From the NCBI GenBank assembly GCA_947685225.1, contig CANTUV010000015.1, positions 7,936,001-8,000,000 of the forward strand: a stretch of 64,000 nucleotides of DNA, in the 5' to 3' direction. Below are positions 23,708-34,500 of the stretch, piece by piece. The notes below the pieces were generated by a model. It was given only the letters and a program-made list of their open reading frames with translations, made no database searches and was not told the DNA's origin. Each line of letters starts with the position of its first letter. Position 1 is the stretch's first letter. The position numbers were made by a program, and so were the translations under genes. This stretch comes from Garcia nutans. Taxonomy: Eukaryota > Streptophyta > Magnoliopsida > Malpighiales > Euphorbiaceae.

Positions 23708-24488
23708 TGATGTGGAACCCATGGATCAAATATTACATCTAGAACCCCACATACACATCTAGCATTGAATCTTAGAACTCAAAAACAAATCCTTCCTACC
23801 AAACCCACAACTAGCCTGTAATTGAGAACTTGGGTGATTGGGATGAAGAAATGAATTGATTTAAATGCCACAAGTCAGGCTTGATAAGTTAGAACCAATT
23901 CTTCATGCAACAAGAATAAGAAGAAAACCTCTCAAACTTGAAAACACATCAATTACATTCAGCATAAACTAGAAATTTGTAGTCACCCTCTTAAGTCCTT
24001 TTTCCCATCCTTATATAGTTGGAAAAGAAGAACTAATGGATTGAAAGTCTAGGTTTACATATATCTAGTCACAATAGCATTAATTGTTCATCCACATCAA
24101 TAATATACTCTAAATTACTGCCCATAATTCTGACAACATTGATGGGCAAATTCCACATGCATTTTGGTGTTGGTTCACATGTATCTAGTCGCACTAGCAC
24201 TAAACCACATCAATATTATATTCCAAATTCGTGCTAATGCCTATCACCATACTTATGGGCAGATTCTTCATGCTTCTTGGGGAGTTCCTGACTTCCTCTT
24301 CATGATCCATCATATTCAGTACAAGTTGGTCTCCCTCTTCATTAATCCACCTTTGAATGAAGTGTTGGAACACATGCTGGAGTTTCTTTGATTGTGATCT
24401 TGTGATTGGTCCACTTGGCATAATGATATCATCAACATATTTGTTGCCATGTGTAGATCCATCAAGCTTGCTTATAGTTTCCTCATCA
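23708..24488 (-). repeat. B1 5' LTR (781 bp)
   Basis: It matches the 3' LTR closely and carries the same coding tail (24200-24488). It is followed by the TATTT target duplication. Confidence 0.92.
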
Positions 24489-24493
24489 TATTT

Positions 24494-24986
24494 ATGTATA
24501 ATGTGTAAAATTAAAATTAACAAAGTTTTTACAAAATATTGTAAAGCTATAAATTGAGAGAAAGTAAAAGAAATATGTGTATAATATTTATTGTTATTTT
24601 TATATATATACCACTAAGCTTGTAAGGTTAGCATTGTAGTGTGTATCGTGCAAGTGTTAGAAATGTAAACCAACATGATTAGGATTGTGGTTGAAGTTTG
24701 GAGATTATGAGTGCGACGAGACCAACTCAGAGGATGTTGCTTATATGTATAAATTTTTGACATTATGAATTTTGGTTTTGTATATTTTAAACATATCATA
24801 TGTACACTAAATATAATTTGGGAAAAGTTTATTTATTAAATATTATGTACGTATATTTGAATATTTGAGTATCTAATAGAGAAATGATGGAATTTATAAA
24901 AAAAAAATTATGTTAGAAGTGTGTTGTTGATGCAGGTTGTCTTTTTATTGAATTTGGGGAAATACTGAGTTTACTGATAAAACTCT
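24494..24986 (+). other. Tat/Ogre-like sequence between B1 and C
   Basis: AT-rich non-coding host sequence that joins the two insertions. It ends TGATAAAACTCT, the last five bases being the C target duplication. No gene seen. Confidence 0.5.
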
Positions 24987-25582
24987 TGATAGAGATGTCA
25001 CAAGGCTACATGCAACATTTTGTTGAAGAGGAGCTGAAGGTGCACGATATGGCTGATCAAGGATGCAAATTGGAGCATATTTGGCTCAAGTCACTAGTTG
25101 GGCTTATTTATAGTTAAATAATTAGCTGAACTTGTTATTTTAATGTGTTTTTGGGCCTGTTTTAAGCCCAATCCGCCCCAAACACTTTTAGGGCTATTTT
25201 TATTATTTTCCTTCATGGTTTAGGAATTAGTAAAGGGTATTTAAACCTAATATTGATGTAAAAATGGACAGCCATCTTATCATGAAGTTTTGGACGAATT
25301 TATTAACCTAAAGCCGAATTACTTTTATCTTTGTGTTCTTGCTTGAATACATGCTTCAGAAACATTCAAGTAGTTTGATCAACTTTCTTGTGGAGTGTTT
25401 CGAATCTGGGATTTAGGAACTGACTTGTTTCGAAATCTTGGATCTTTGATCAATTCAAGGTAATCTGAAATCTAACCTAATCCTTGGGGGTTGTACCGAA
25501 TTCGACTAGGGGTTTTCAAGTTAATGCTGTGGGGGTTCGAAATCAAGGGGTTCTCAGGCTTATTCTTGGAGGTTCCGTATCA
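24987..25582 (+). repeat. Element C 5' LTR (596 bp)
   Basis: TGATAGAGATGTC...GGTTCCGTATCA, with a TATTTAAA promoter box at 25238-25245. The first ~130 bases duplicate the end of the ORF. Confidence 0.95.
25238..25245 (+). promoter_or_regulatory. Element C TATA-like box
   Basis: TATTTAAA in the middle of the LTR, unchanged in the 3' LTR. It is the likely core promoter. Confidence 0.5.
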
Positions 25583-25584
25583 TT

Positions 25585-25597
25585 TGGTATCAGAGCC
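25585..25597 (+). promoter_or_regulatory. Element C primer-binding site (initiator tRNA-Met)
   Basis: TGGTATCAGAGCC two bases after the LTR. Confidence 0.92.
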
Positions 25598-25612
25598 TAT
25601 GCTCTAGATCAG

Positions 25613-26783
25613 GTTTTATCCCTTCCAATTCATTTTCTTTTCTTCTTTTGTTATTTGCGTTTTTGTTGCTTTGTTTCAATTGTTCAATTCGTTCTCTTGT
25701 TTTCCTTGTTCCTCTGAATTGTTTTCTTTGTGGGTTATTTGCGTTTTCGTTTTCTTCACCTGCTATTTGCGTTTTTGTTTCCTTTGTGGGTTACTTTTGT
25801 TTTTGTTTCTTCTCTTGTTAGTTTCATTTTGTTTCTTTGTTATTGATCCTTGAATCATTTTCGTTTTTCTTTCAAAGTTGAAAATTCAAAAAAAAAATTC
25901 CGTTAGTGTTCTAATTTAGTTTTCGTTTTGTGTTTGGAGTCTTATTTCAATTTCGAATTCAGTTTGCCTTTTTAGTCCAAATCGTTTTTCTTATTCTGAA
26001 ATTGGGTTGGTTGATTTGTTCCGAATTGGTTTGTTCTATCTATTCCGAATTGGATTTGTTCTATTGTGGATTTCCGAATTGGGAATTTAGGTTGCTTTGT
26101 TCAAATTTGAAATTGTGTTCTTGATTGTTTATTCGAAATTTGTTGATTCGAAAGTGTTCTAAATCCGAATCTTATTCTTGTTAATCATTCTGATTCTGTT
26201 TCGAATTTCCAAGAAAGTGTTTCAAACAAGTTTCAAAAGGAAAGCTGAATTGGTCTAAAGGAAGTCTTGATTATTTATTCTGTTCCAATTTCGAGTTTCA
26301 AAAGGAAGTCCTCTAAATTGATCTTGTTCTTGTTACCTGTTTGGAAAAAAAAAAGTTTTGTGTGGTGTGTGAATTAGGGCTGCCCATCTTGAGATAGTGA
26401 GAGGGAGCAAAAAAAAAAAAAGAGTACAAAAGTGCTTCAAGAAATTTTTTTCGTTTTCCTTGTTATTTAGGTGATAAGGGTCGAATCTGGATAGGTTAGA
26501 AGTAACCAAAATTTTGTCACGAAATTTTGACAAATTTGAGGGGCTGTTTTGTTTCAAATTTCAGATTTTGGGATACTACACACGGAGGCTATTTGAGTTG
26601 TTTCATAAAGTGTGATTCACCTAAGAACATAAAAGAAATTAGCTTGAGAGGTGTGAGCTGAACTGTGAGTGATTTCATATATTGAGTGAAACACGAGAGA
26701 CCAACCTTCATCTTTTGAGTGTAAACACGCGAGGGAGTGTTGTGAGGCCTTTTTATTTGTTTTGTGCTAACCTTTTATTGCAG
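25613..26783 (+). other. Element C leader, putative intron
   Basis: Non-coding and T-rich. The acceptor side is strong: GTGCTAACCTTTTATTGCAG, with CTAAC as a branch point, ending five bases before the gag-like ATG. The donor ATCAG/GTTTTATC is weaker. Confidence 0.5.
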
Positions 26784-26788
26784 GAAAC

Positions 26789-27715
26789 ATGTCTGGAAGA
26801 GATGCAGGTGTTCAGATTGATCCAGCTCGATTGCGTGAGGCGCAACAAGCTGTATTTACACGTTTACACCGTGCTATGGATACCATAACAGAAAGATTGG
26901 AGCGCATGGATTTGAGGTTGCAGAGTGTTGAAAGAGCCACATTGGAGTGCAATGGGAGGCAAAGAGGTGGCAGAAATCAAATGCAGCAACCTGAACATTT
27001 CTATAGGAGTATCATGCAGAGACTTCAAGCTATCAAGGAAGGAAGTAAAAGTGTTGATGATTACTACAAAGAAAGGGAGAATTTGAAGGTTGAAGATAGC
27101 AATGAAGAAGAACTAATTTATGCAGAAGAGATTGTTGATGGTAGTGATTTGTTAATGTCATCCGAGGCTGTTTATGGTGATACTTCTTTTCAGGGTGATA
27201 TTGAAGTTCATACTTTAGAGATTATTGGTGAAGATTCATCACTAGAATCAAAAGAAGCTGCTACTTTTCAACAAGACATTCCAAAGTTGGAAACTTTTGA
27301 AGAAATATTGAAGGAAGAAATTGATATGCTTGGGTTAGAAGTACAACTAAAAGAAGAAGCAAGAAAAATAAAACTTTCTACTCCCACCATTCATGATTGC
27401 CTGTCTGTTGCAAACATGGAATTTATTTTGCCTAACAATGATTTTGATGTTTATGAAATAAAATTTCAGGTTCTTCAAATTGATGACATGCCACAAGTAA
27501 TTGGAGTGAAATTACAAAGTTGCTTTTCTTTACTACTTCAGCATTTTAAAAATCGAGGACGAGTTTTCTCCAACAAAGGGGGAATGATAGAGACGTCACA
27601 AGGCTACATGCAACATTTTGTTGAAGAGGAGCTGAAGGTGCACGATATGGCTGATCAAGGATGCAAATTGGAGCATATTTGGCTCAAGTCACTAGTTGGG
27701 CTTATTTATAGTTAA
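26789..27715 (+). CDS. Element C 308-residue Gag-derived protein
   Basis: Intact ORF from the ATG just after the putative acceptor. Residues 1-65 are Arg/Glu-rich and likely coiled coil (ITERLERMDLRLQSVER), like the start of a plant gypsy Gag. Residues 70-95 keep a capsid fragment (IMQRLQAIKEGSKSVDDYYKE). The capsid core before it and the zinc knuckle are absent. Residues 96-265 are acidic and I do not recognise them. The last ~44 residues (after GGMIETSQGYMQ) cross the polypurine tract and are encoded by the 3' LTR. No enzymatic motif is visible. It may help packaging or targeting of the element RNA, which is inference. Confidence 0.8.
   Translation: MSGRDAGVQIDPARLREAQQAVFTRLHRAMDTITERLERMDLRLQSVERATLECNGRQRGGRNQMQQPEHFYRSIMQRLQAIKEGSKSVDDYYKERENLKVEDSNEEELIYAEEIVDGSDLLMSSEAVYGDTSFQGDIEVHTLEIIGEDSSLESKEAATFQQDIPKLETFEEILKEEIDMLGLEVQLKEEARKIKLSTPTIHDCLSVANMEFILPNNDFDVYEIKFQVLQIDDMPQVIGVKLQSCFSLLLQHFKNRGRVFSNKGGMIETSQGYMQHFVEEELKVHDMADQGCKLEHIWLKSLVGLIYS
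27573..27584 (+). promoter_or_regulatory. Element C polypurine tract
   Basis: ACAAAGGGGGAA directly before the 3' LTR, inside the ORF (NKGG). Confidence 0.85.
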
Positions 27716-28180
27716 ATAATTAGCTGAACTTGTTATTTTAATGTGTTTTTGGGCCTATTTTAAGCCCAATCCGCCCCAAACACTTTTAGGGCTATTTTTA
27801 TTATTTTCCTTCATGGTTTAGGAATTAGTAAAGGGTATTTAAACCTAATATTGATGTAAAAACGGACAGCCATCTTATCATGAAGTTTTGGATGAATTTA
27901 TTAACCTAAAGCCGAATTCCTTTTATCTTTGTGTTCTTGCTTGAATACATGCTTCAGAAACATTCAAGTAGTTTGATCAACTTTCTTGTGGAGTGTTTCG
28001 AATATGGGATTTAGGAACTGACTTGTTTCGAAATCTTGGATCTTTGATCAATTCAAGGTAATCTGAAATCTAACCTAATCCTTGGCGGTTGTACCGAATT
28101 CGACTAGGGGTTTTCAAGTTAATGCTGTGGGGGTTCGAAATCAAGGGGTTCTCAGGCTTATTCTTGGAGGTTCCGTATCA
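27585..28180 (+). repeat. Element C 3' LTR (596 bp)
   Basis: Same length as the 5' LTR with seven differences. It contains the ORF stop at 27713-27715. Confidence 0.95.
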
Positions 28181-28560
28181 ACTCTGGCGACTTTTCTCCA
28201 TAGACTTTTCATTAAAATTTGTATTTTTAGTAACTAAATTAAATTTTTATTATATTTATTTATCTATTAAAGTACACTTTTGAGGATTTAAATATTTTCT
28301 TCGAATTATAAAAATTTTGATAAGACTGAAATTGTGACACTCTAGCATTCTATATGCGTATTTTACATATACAAGGTGTATGTAATGTATGTGTATAGGG
28401 TATAAGGTGTTACACTGATCATGACTTAGGCTTTCTTTAATTAGGACCGAACTAGCTTAAGGCCAAAATCAAGGGTCTACACTTTGCCCCTTGCTTGAAC
28501 AATTTGGAATTTATTCAGAGAGTGAAAAATAATATGACTTTGAGCTAATTTTGGACAAGG

Positions 28561-29030
28561 ATGGGTTCTGGACCCAAGATTGGTTTGAGTTATGGAACCG
28601 AGACTATATTTGGGTTCTCGACCCTAGATTTGTTTAGGTTTTCAACCCGATGCTGGATTTGGGTTCTCGATCTGATGCTAGATTTAGGTTCTCAACCGGA
28701 GACTAGATTTGAGATCTTAACCTGATGCTGGAATTGGGTTCCATACCCGAGGCTAGATTACAGTTCTCAACCAGAGGCTGGATTAGGGTTCTCGACCCAA
28801 GATTGGATTAGAGTACTCGACAAAAAACTGGATTAGGGTGCTCGACCCAAAACTGGATTAGGGTGCTCGCCCCAAAACTAGATTAGGGTGCTAGACCCAA
28901 AACTTGATTAGGGTGCTCGACCTGAGAGTAGATTAGGGTGCTCAACCCGAGAGTGGATTAGGGTGCTAGATTCGAGACTAAATTAGGATGCTCTACCTGA
29001 GACTTAGATTTAATTTTGGTACTCGACCCC
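28561..29030 (+). repeat. 25-bp tandem repeat array, about 18 degenerate copies
   Basis: The unit is GATTAGGGTGCTCGACCC plus a variable AAAACTG/GAGAGTG end. Copies at 28780-29000 are the most regular and the earlier ones more diverged. Confidence 0.85.
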
Positions 29031-29212
29031 ATGACTTAAACTCTTATAGCTTGATCATCCTTTTTTCGTTTGAGAATTCTAGCTTTCTTCTAGCCAATTG
29101 GTTTCATTCTTCAATGGATTGACTTCAGCTCTTCTAGCTAGACTGACCTTCTCTCATTTAAGAGTTTTGGCTTTCTTCTAGTTGGTTGCTTTAGGTCTTC
29201 TCATTTCATAAT

Positions 29213-29400
29213 GAATCTTCATCCTTGGACATTGGGCCTTTACCCTTCAAAATGAATCTTCATCCTTTGGACAATAGGTCTTCACCCTTCAAAATGGATC
29301 TTCATCCTTTGGACAATAGGTCTTCACCCTTCAAAATGGCTCTTCATCATTGGACTTTGGGTCTTTACCCTTCAAAATGGATTTTCATCCTGAGACATTG
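29213..29400 (+). repeat. 42-bp tandem repeat, about four copies
   Basis: The units contain CTTCATCCTTTGGACAATAG and CTTCACCCTTCAAAATG. They create a short open frame with a repeated peptide that I do not take as a gene. Confidence 0.85.
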
Positions 29401-30964
29401 TCCTACATTGGCTTCAGCTCTTCTAGCTGGACTAATATTTTTTCATTTATATCTTCATTCTTTTAGGGTTCTTACTTTCTTCTTTTGTTCTTCCTTTTGC
29501 AAAAAAATTTAGCTATTTTTAGCTAGTCCTCATATCATCTCTTTACCCCTGCGTGGCAAAATATTGAAATTGAGTCTAAAAATATTTTGTATATGCTTAT
29601 AATCAAGAATTGAAAAGATGAAGTTTTACTCCCTGTATAGGCTCAAACCAATGATTTTATTTCAAGTTCTGATCGATATTTGTGTTTTGTCTCATTCTTT
29701 GCACAAGCATGCATCTCATCTTTCTTTTACAATAGCCCTTTCATGCCCCCTGATTTCAAATATGCTTTTGGTTATTTACTTCACCGGGTGTCTACTATTC
29801 AAAGAATAGGCAACACAAGGCAATAAAATGCAATGTGATATGCTCATGTATGTGTGTATGCATGATATGCATGAGTGATACTTACATTTGTTCTATTGAC
29901 TCACAGACTGATATGATTAGCAAAAGTGCTCCCATTGATTCCTTCCAGATGCTCATTCAGGTCTTGCATTGAAATGGCAAAAGACTTTATATTTATGGCT
30001 TTCAAGATGTTGAAAACATGAGTGGTGGGGCCCAAGCAGCGTAATCAGAGATACATCCATTTCAACACATTTGATTGGCGACTTCTTCATGACTTTGCAA
30101 GTAATCTTTTTATTAGCCCACTTTTGCCCAATATGTCCTTTGAGGTTTGACAATCCAACACACTTCCCTTAACTTGAAGGTTTATATGCAACAAGAAAAT
30201 TAATTTTTTATTTTTTATTTTTTATTTTAAAAATCAAATGTTGACTTTGTCAAATCAATGCCAATTTACCTTAGGACTCAACTTTCCTAAATTAACATAA
30301 CTATAATATGACAATCCTAGTTACCATACTAGACTTGGGAATTATTCCATTTAAGCAAGAATTATTGCACTTTAGATAGGCACATACACATTACTTGGCC
30401 AAAGGTCTAATTAAGTATAAATATTGTCTACCTCATATGCATGTTTATTCAAACAATCTCTACTAATAGACTCTACCTACCAAGAGAGATCAACATATCT
30501 TTAATAGGCTTGAAATGGAGTCTACAAGAGACATGGGTTAAGTGAAGACCATCTTTAGATTGGAGTTGATATGAAAATATAGATAAATCTTCACACTATA
30601 AACTTTCTGCTGGAACTATAGATAGTTGGAAACATTAAACTCTACTTCATTTTCACCTTTTAGGCATGTTGTTTTTTGGATTTATGAAAAGTGCTTGAAT
30701 GTTCTTCCATCATTTGACAGAATTCTTGATCTTTTCCTTTTGCAAAAACTCAAGACCATTATTTTGTCCTTTTTCGCTTTGAAATATCATGTATCAAGAC
30801 ATTCAAGATTGCGGACTTGGAGCTGTGATAAGATGGTCATTCTCTTATTAAGTCATTGGCTGGACTTGACCAAATTAAGTCAATTTGTTCTCATAAACTA
30901 TGTGAAAGTCTTTTGCTGCCTTAGGTAACAAGAACTATTTTGGCTTTCTGAACCGTCCCTCTTT

Positions 30965-31100
30965 GGGTTTTATTTTTCTCTTTCTCTTTTTTTTTTGTGT
31001 TTTATCTTTTTATTTATCTTTTCTTTTTTCTTTTTTTTTCTTTTTTCTTTCCTTTTTTTCTTTCCTTGTCTCTTTTTCTTCCCCTTTTTTTTTGTTGTTA
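30965..31100 (+). repeat. Pyrimidine (T/C) low-complexity tract
   Basis: Almost pure T with C, about 135 bases. Confidence 0.8.
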
Positions 31101-31182
31101 GCTCTAAGAATGTTGTCTTGTCTGCACCATTCTACACTTTTGATTATGGATGAGTGGAGTAGAGTAGTTTGCTTTAACAAGG

Positions 31183-31961
31183 TGATGAGGAAACTATAAG
31201 CAAGCTTGATGAATGTAGACATGGCAGCAAATATGTTGATGATATCATTATGCCAAGTGGACCAATCACAAGATCACAATCAAAGAAACTCCAGCATGCG
31301 TTTCAACACTTCATTCAAAGGTGGATTAATGAAGAGGGAGACCAACTTGTAGTGAATATGATGGGTCATGAAGAGGAAGTCAGAAACTCACCAACAAGCA
31401 TAAAGAATCTGCCCATAAGTATGGTGATGGGCATTAGCACGAATTTGGAATATAATATTGATGTGGTTTAGTGCTAGTGTGACTAGACACATGTGACCCA
31501 ACACCAAAATGCATGTAGAATCTGCCCATCAATGTTGTCAGAATTATGGGCAGTAATTTAGAGTATATTATTGATGTAGATGAACAATTAATGCTATTAT
31601 GACTAGATACATATAAACCTAGACTTTTAAGCCATTAGTTCATCTTTTCCAACTATATAGGGATGGGAAAAAGAACTTAAGAGGGTTACCACGAATTTCC
31701 ATATTGTTGAATGTAATTGCTGTGTTTTCAAGTTTGAGAGGTTTTCTTCTTATTCTTGTTGCATGAAGAATTGGTTCTAACTTATCAAGTCTGACTTGTG
31801 GTTTTTAAATCAATTCATTTCTTCATCCCAATCACCCAAGTTCTCAAGTACAGGCTAGTTGTGGGTTTGGTAGGGAGGATTTATTTTTGAGTTCTAAGAT
31901 TCTATGCTAGATGTGTATGTGGGGTTCTAGATGTTATATTTGTTTTATGGGTTCCGCATCA
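31183..31961 (+). repeat. B2 5' LTR (779 bp)
   Basis: TGATGAGGAAAC...CCGCATCA, TATATA box at 31654-31659. It encodes the family B tail (to a stop at 31471), upstream of its own promoter. Confidence 0.93.
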
Positions 31962-31963
31962 TT

Positions 31964-31976
31964 TGGTATCAGAGCT
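31964..31976 (+). promoter_or_regulatory. B2 primer-binding site (initiator tRNA-Met)
   Basis: TGGTATCAGAGCT after the LTR. Confidence 0.9.
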
Positions 31977-31999
31977 TTGGATTGAAGATAAATCTCTAG

Positions 32000-32856
32000 G
32001 TATCTTTTATGTTTTAATTACCCAAAAGAAAAAAAAGAACCAGATTCAGTTTCTGTCTCTTCATTTTCTGTTCTAGTTGCACCTTGTTCTTGTTCTTCAA
32101 ACCTGTGGATTTTTATTATCTTTTCAATTTCTATCCTTGTTTACTGAAAGTTCAAAAAAAAAAAGGAGGAAAAGATCAAAAGAAAAAAAAAAGAATCAGA
32201 TTCAACTTCCTTAAGATAAAAAAAAATCGTACATGTTTCTGTCCAATATTGTTCTACACAAGTTTTTGAGATTTTTTGCAAATTTATACCATTAACAACT
32301 TACTACCTTATTATATTTGATCAAATTACATCAACTCCTCATTATACATCCATCTAGCATTTAAAATCTGATATTTAGAGCATATCTTGCATTGGGAATA
32401 GATTTAGGTTGCATATTCAGATTACTCATTGGAGTGATTTGAATTCTGTTTTTTTTTAGTATCCAGAATTGTTTTTCTTTGTAGTCTTAGTTTCATTCTT
32501 TCATATACCTCTTGTTTCTTGTATGCATTAAGTAGGTAATTCTCAATCATAGTTACTTTGGTTTGATTAACACAAATACTTTTTGCTTCTTGTGTTAACT
32601 TTCAGTTCTTGTTGTTTAAAATTAAATTGCTTCTAGAATTGCTGAATTCATTAGGTTCCTTGTAGAGTCTTTAAAATAAAACTTATTTTATTTGATTTAA
32701 GTGGATTTAGTTCTGAAATTCAACTTGATAAAAGAAGAATTGAGAGGTAAAAAGGACCAAGTTTTGAGTGAAATACAAGTAGAGTGACAATCTGATCTTA
32801 AGTGAAACATAAGGGAGTGAGGTGAGGAAATTTTCTTTACTAACATTTTCTTGCAG
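32000..32856 (+). other. B2 leader, putative intron
   Basis: Donor CTCTAG/GTATCTTTT, acceptor ACTAACATTTTCTTGCAG with CTAAC branch-like sequence. The gag ATG follows 14 bases later. A purine tract (32152-32196) is shared by all family B leaders. No coding sequence seen. Confidence 0.55.
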
Positions 32857-32870
32857 GTTCTTCTTACACC

Positions 32871-34500
32871 ATGTCAAATTCTGGAAGTGAAAAATCTAAT
32901 ATGACTATAAATGACATAGCCTTCATGTTAGAGGCAATGCAAAGGAGATTTGAAAGGTTTGATTTGGCCATAAACAACATGAGAGGTGATGTAGACAGTA
33001 TAATGCAAAGGCAATGGAATGATACTAATCGAAGGGGACAGAATAGAGGGAGAGGAAACATGATGAATGATGATGAGGTAGAAAGGGAAGATGATGAAGA
33101 AAGTGAGGAATCAATTGCTCAAAGAAGACCTCAACAAAGGGACAGTAACATATCTTCCATAAAAATGAAGATACCATCATTCAAGGGGAGAAATGATGCT
33201 GAAGCTTAATTTGAATGGGAAAGAAAAGTTGAGTTGGTGTTTGATTGTCATAATTATAGTGAAATAAAAAAAGTTAAAATTGCAGCAGTTGAATTCACAG
33301 ATTATGCACTAATTTGGTGGGATCAATTGATGATTTCCAAGAGGAGAAATGGAGAAAGAACTATCACTACTTGGGCTGAAATGAAAACTGTGATGAGAAA
33401 GAGATTTGTACCATCTTACTACTATAGGGAGCTTCACCAAAAATTACAGCGGTTAACTCAAGGATCCATGTCAGTGGAGGATTACCATAAAGAGATGGAG
33501 ATGATCATGAGTAGAACTAATATAGAGGAGGATCCAAAAATCACTATGGCTCGATTTTTGAGTGGGCTGAATAGAGAGATTGCTAACATAATTGAATTAC
33601 ATCATTATGTGGATCTTGAAGATATGGTACAGATGGCCATAAAAGAGGAGAAGCAACTAAAACTCAAGGGAGCATCAAAGGGATTTTCTAATTCCAGCTC
33701 TAGTTTCACTTCAAAATGGCCAAAAAAAGATGATAATCCTAAAGGGAAGGAGGCTGCCTGGAAAGGAAAGGAAAAACAAGTTCTAGCTAACCCTAAAGGT
33801 AACTCTAAAACATCTAACTCTAATCAAAAGCATAGTACCATTAAATGCTTTAGGTCTTTAGGAGTAGGGCATATAGCATCTCAATGTCCAAATAAGAAAA
33901 TCATGTTGATACAAGATAATGGTGAAATTGATAGTGCTAGTGAACATGAATTTGATGATGATAATGATAGCATGCCACCATTAGAGGAAATTGAACATAT
34001 TATGGAATATCCTGCCTAGGGTGAATCTTTGGTTATTAGAAGAGCTTTAAACATGCAAATTAAAGATTAAGAAAGTAATCAAAAAGAGAACATTTTCCAT
34101 ACTCGTTGCATTGTGAATGGAAAAGTGTGCAGCATGATCATTGATGGGGGTAGTTGTGCAAAAGTTGCTAGTACTGATTTTGTAGATAAATTAGGATTAG
34201 CATGCACAAAACATCCTAGCCCTTACAAGCTGCAATGGTTGAATTATTATGGAGAGGTGAGGGTAACAAAGTAGGTTCTGTTTTCTTTTGCAATTGGGAG
34301 ATACAACAATGAAGTTTGCTGTGATGTTGTGCCTATGCATGCTAGCCATATTCTTCTTGGTCTTCCATGGTAGTTTGATAGAAAAGCTTTTCATGATGGC
34401 TTTAAGAATCATTATTCTTTCAGCCTAAATGGTTTAAATTTCACTCTTGCTCCATTGTCACCTAAACAAGTGTATGAAGATCAAGTAAAGATTTTGAGAT
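32871..34500 (+). pseudogene. B2 Gag and retropepsin
   Basis: From MSNSGSEK: a charged N-terminus with coiled-coil character, acidic DDEVEREDDEESEES, capsid (WWDQLMISKRRNGE, RFVPSYYYRELHQKL, SVEDYHKEMEMIMSRTN), then a knuckle read as CFRSLGVGHIASQC, in which the second Cys is Ser and zinc binding is lost. The protease part (34020-34500) has IIDGGSCAK and HILLGLPW. Stops occur at about 33207, 34018, 34069, 34275 and 34372. Confidence 0.85.

Larger units (their letters stand above)
19609..24488 (-). mobile_element. B1: complete but internally deleted family B element
   Basis: It has two LTRs (19609-20385 and 23708-24488) and is flanked on both sides by TATTT (19604-19608 and 24489-24493), a 5-base target duplication. 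The interior keeps the primer site, leader, gag, protease, the first RT motifs, the integrase tail and the polypurine tract. RT palm, RNase H and integrase core are deleted. It could move only with proteins supplied by a relative. Confidence 0.93.
24987..28180 (+). mobile_element. Element C: complete non-autonomous LTR retrotransposon
   Basis: It has two 596-bp LTRs with TGATA...TATCA ends and a perfect 5-base duplication ACTCT (24982-24986 and 28181-28185). It also has an initiator tRNA-Met primer site, a leader of about 1.2 kb, one 308-codon ORF and the polypurine tract ACAAAGGGGGAA. I count seven mismatches between the LTRs by eye, about 1.2%, so the insertion is recent. There is no protease, RT, RNase H or integrase. 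It must rely on proteins of another element, plausibly a D-like relative. Confidence 0.95.
28181..31182 (+). other. Tat/Ogre-like non-coding sequence, after C
   Basis: It begins ACTCTGGCGACTTTTCT, similar to the LTR/primer-site junction of Ogre-type elements (tRNA-Arg primer). It then carries a 25-bp array, a 42-bp array, unremarkable AT-rich DNA (29400-30950) and a pyrimidine tract (30965-31100). No open frame looks like a gene. The lineage is tentative. Confidence 0.45.

Noticed and set aside
25484..26124. Hydrophobic open frames that could suggest membrane proteins
   Set aside because: They lie in the T-rich leader of element C, where T runs on the plus strand give Phe/Leu-rich translations by composition alone.
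29225..29512. Open frame with a repeated peptide
   Set aside because: It is produced by the 42-bp tandem repeat, which is divisible by three. There is no other support for coding.
31250..31471. A short open frame repeated in each family B LTR, looking like an independent small gene
   Set aside because: In B1 the same frame is continuous with pol across the polypurine tract, so it is the C-terminal tail and not a separate gene.
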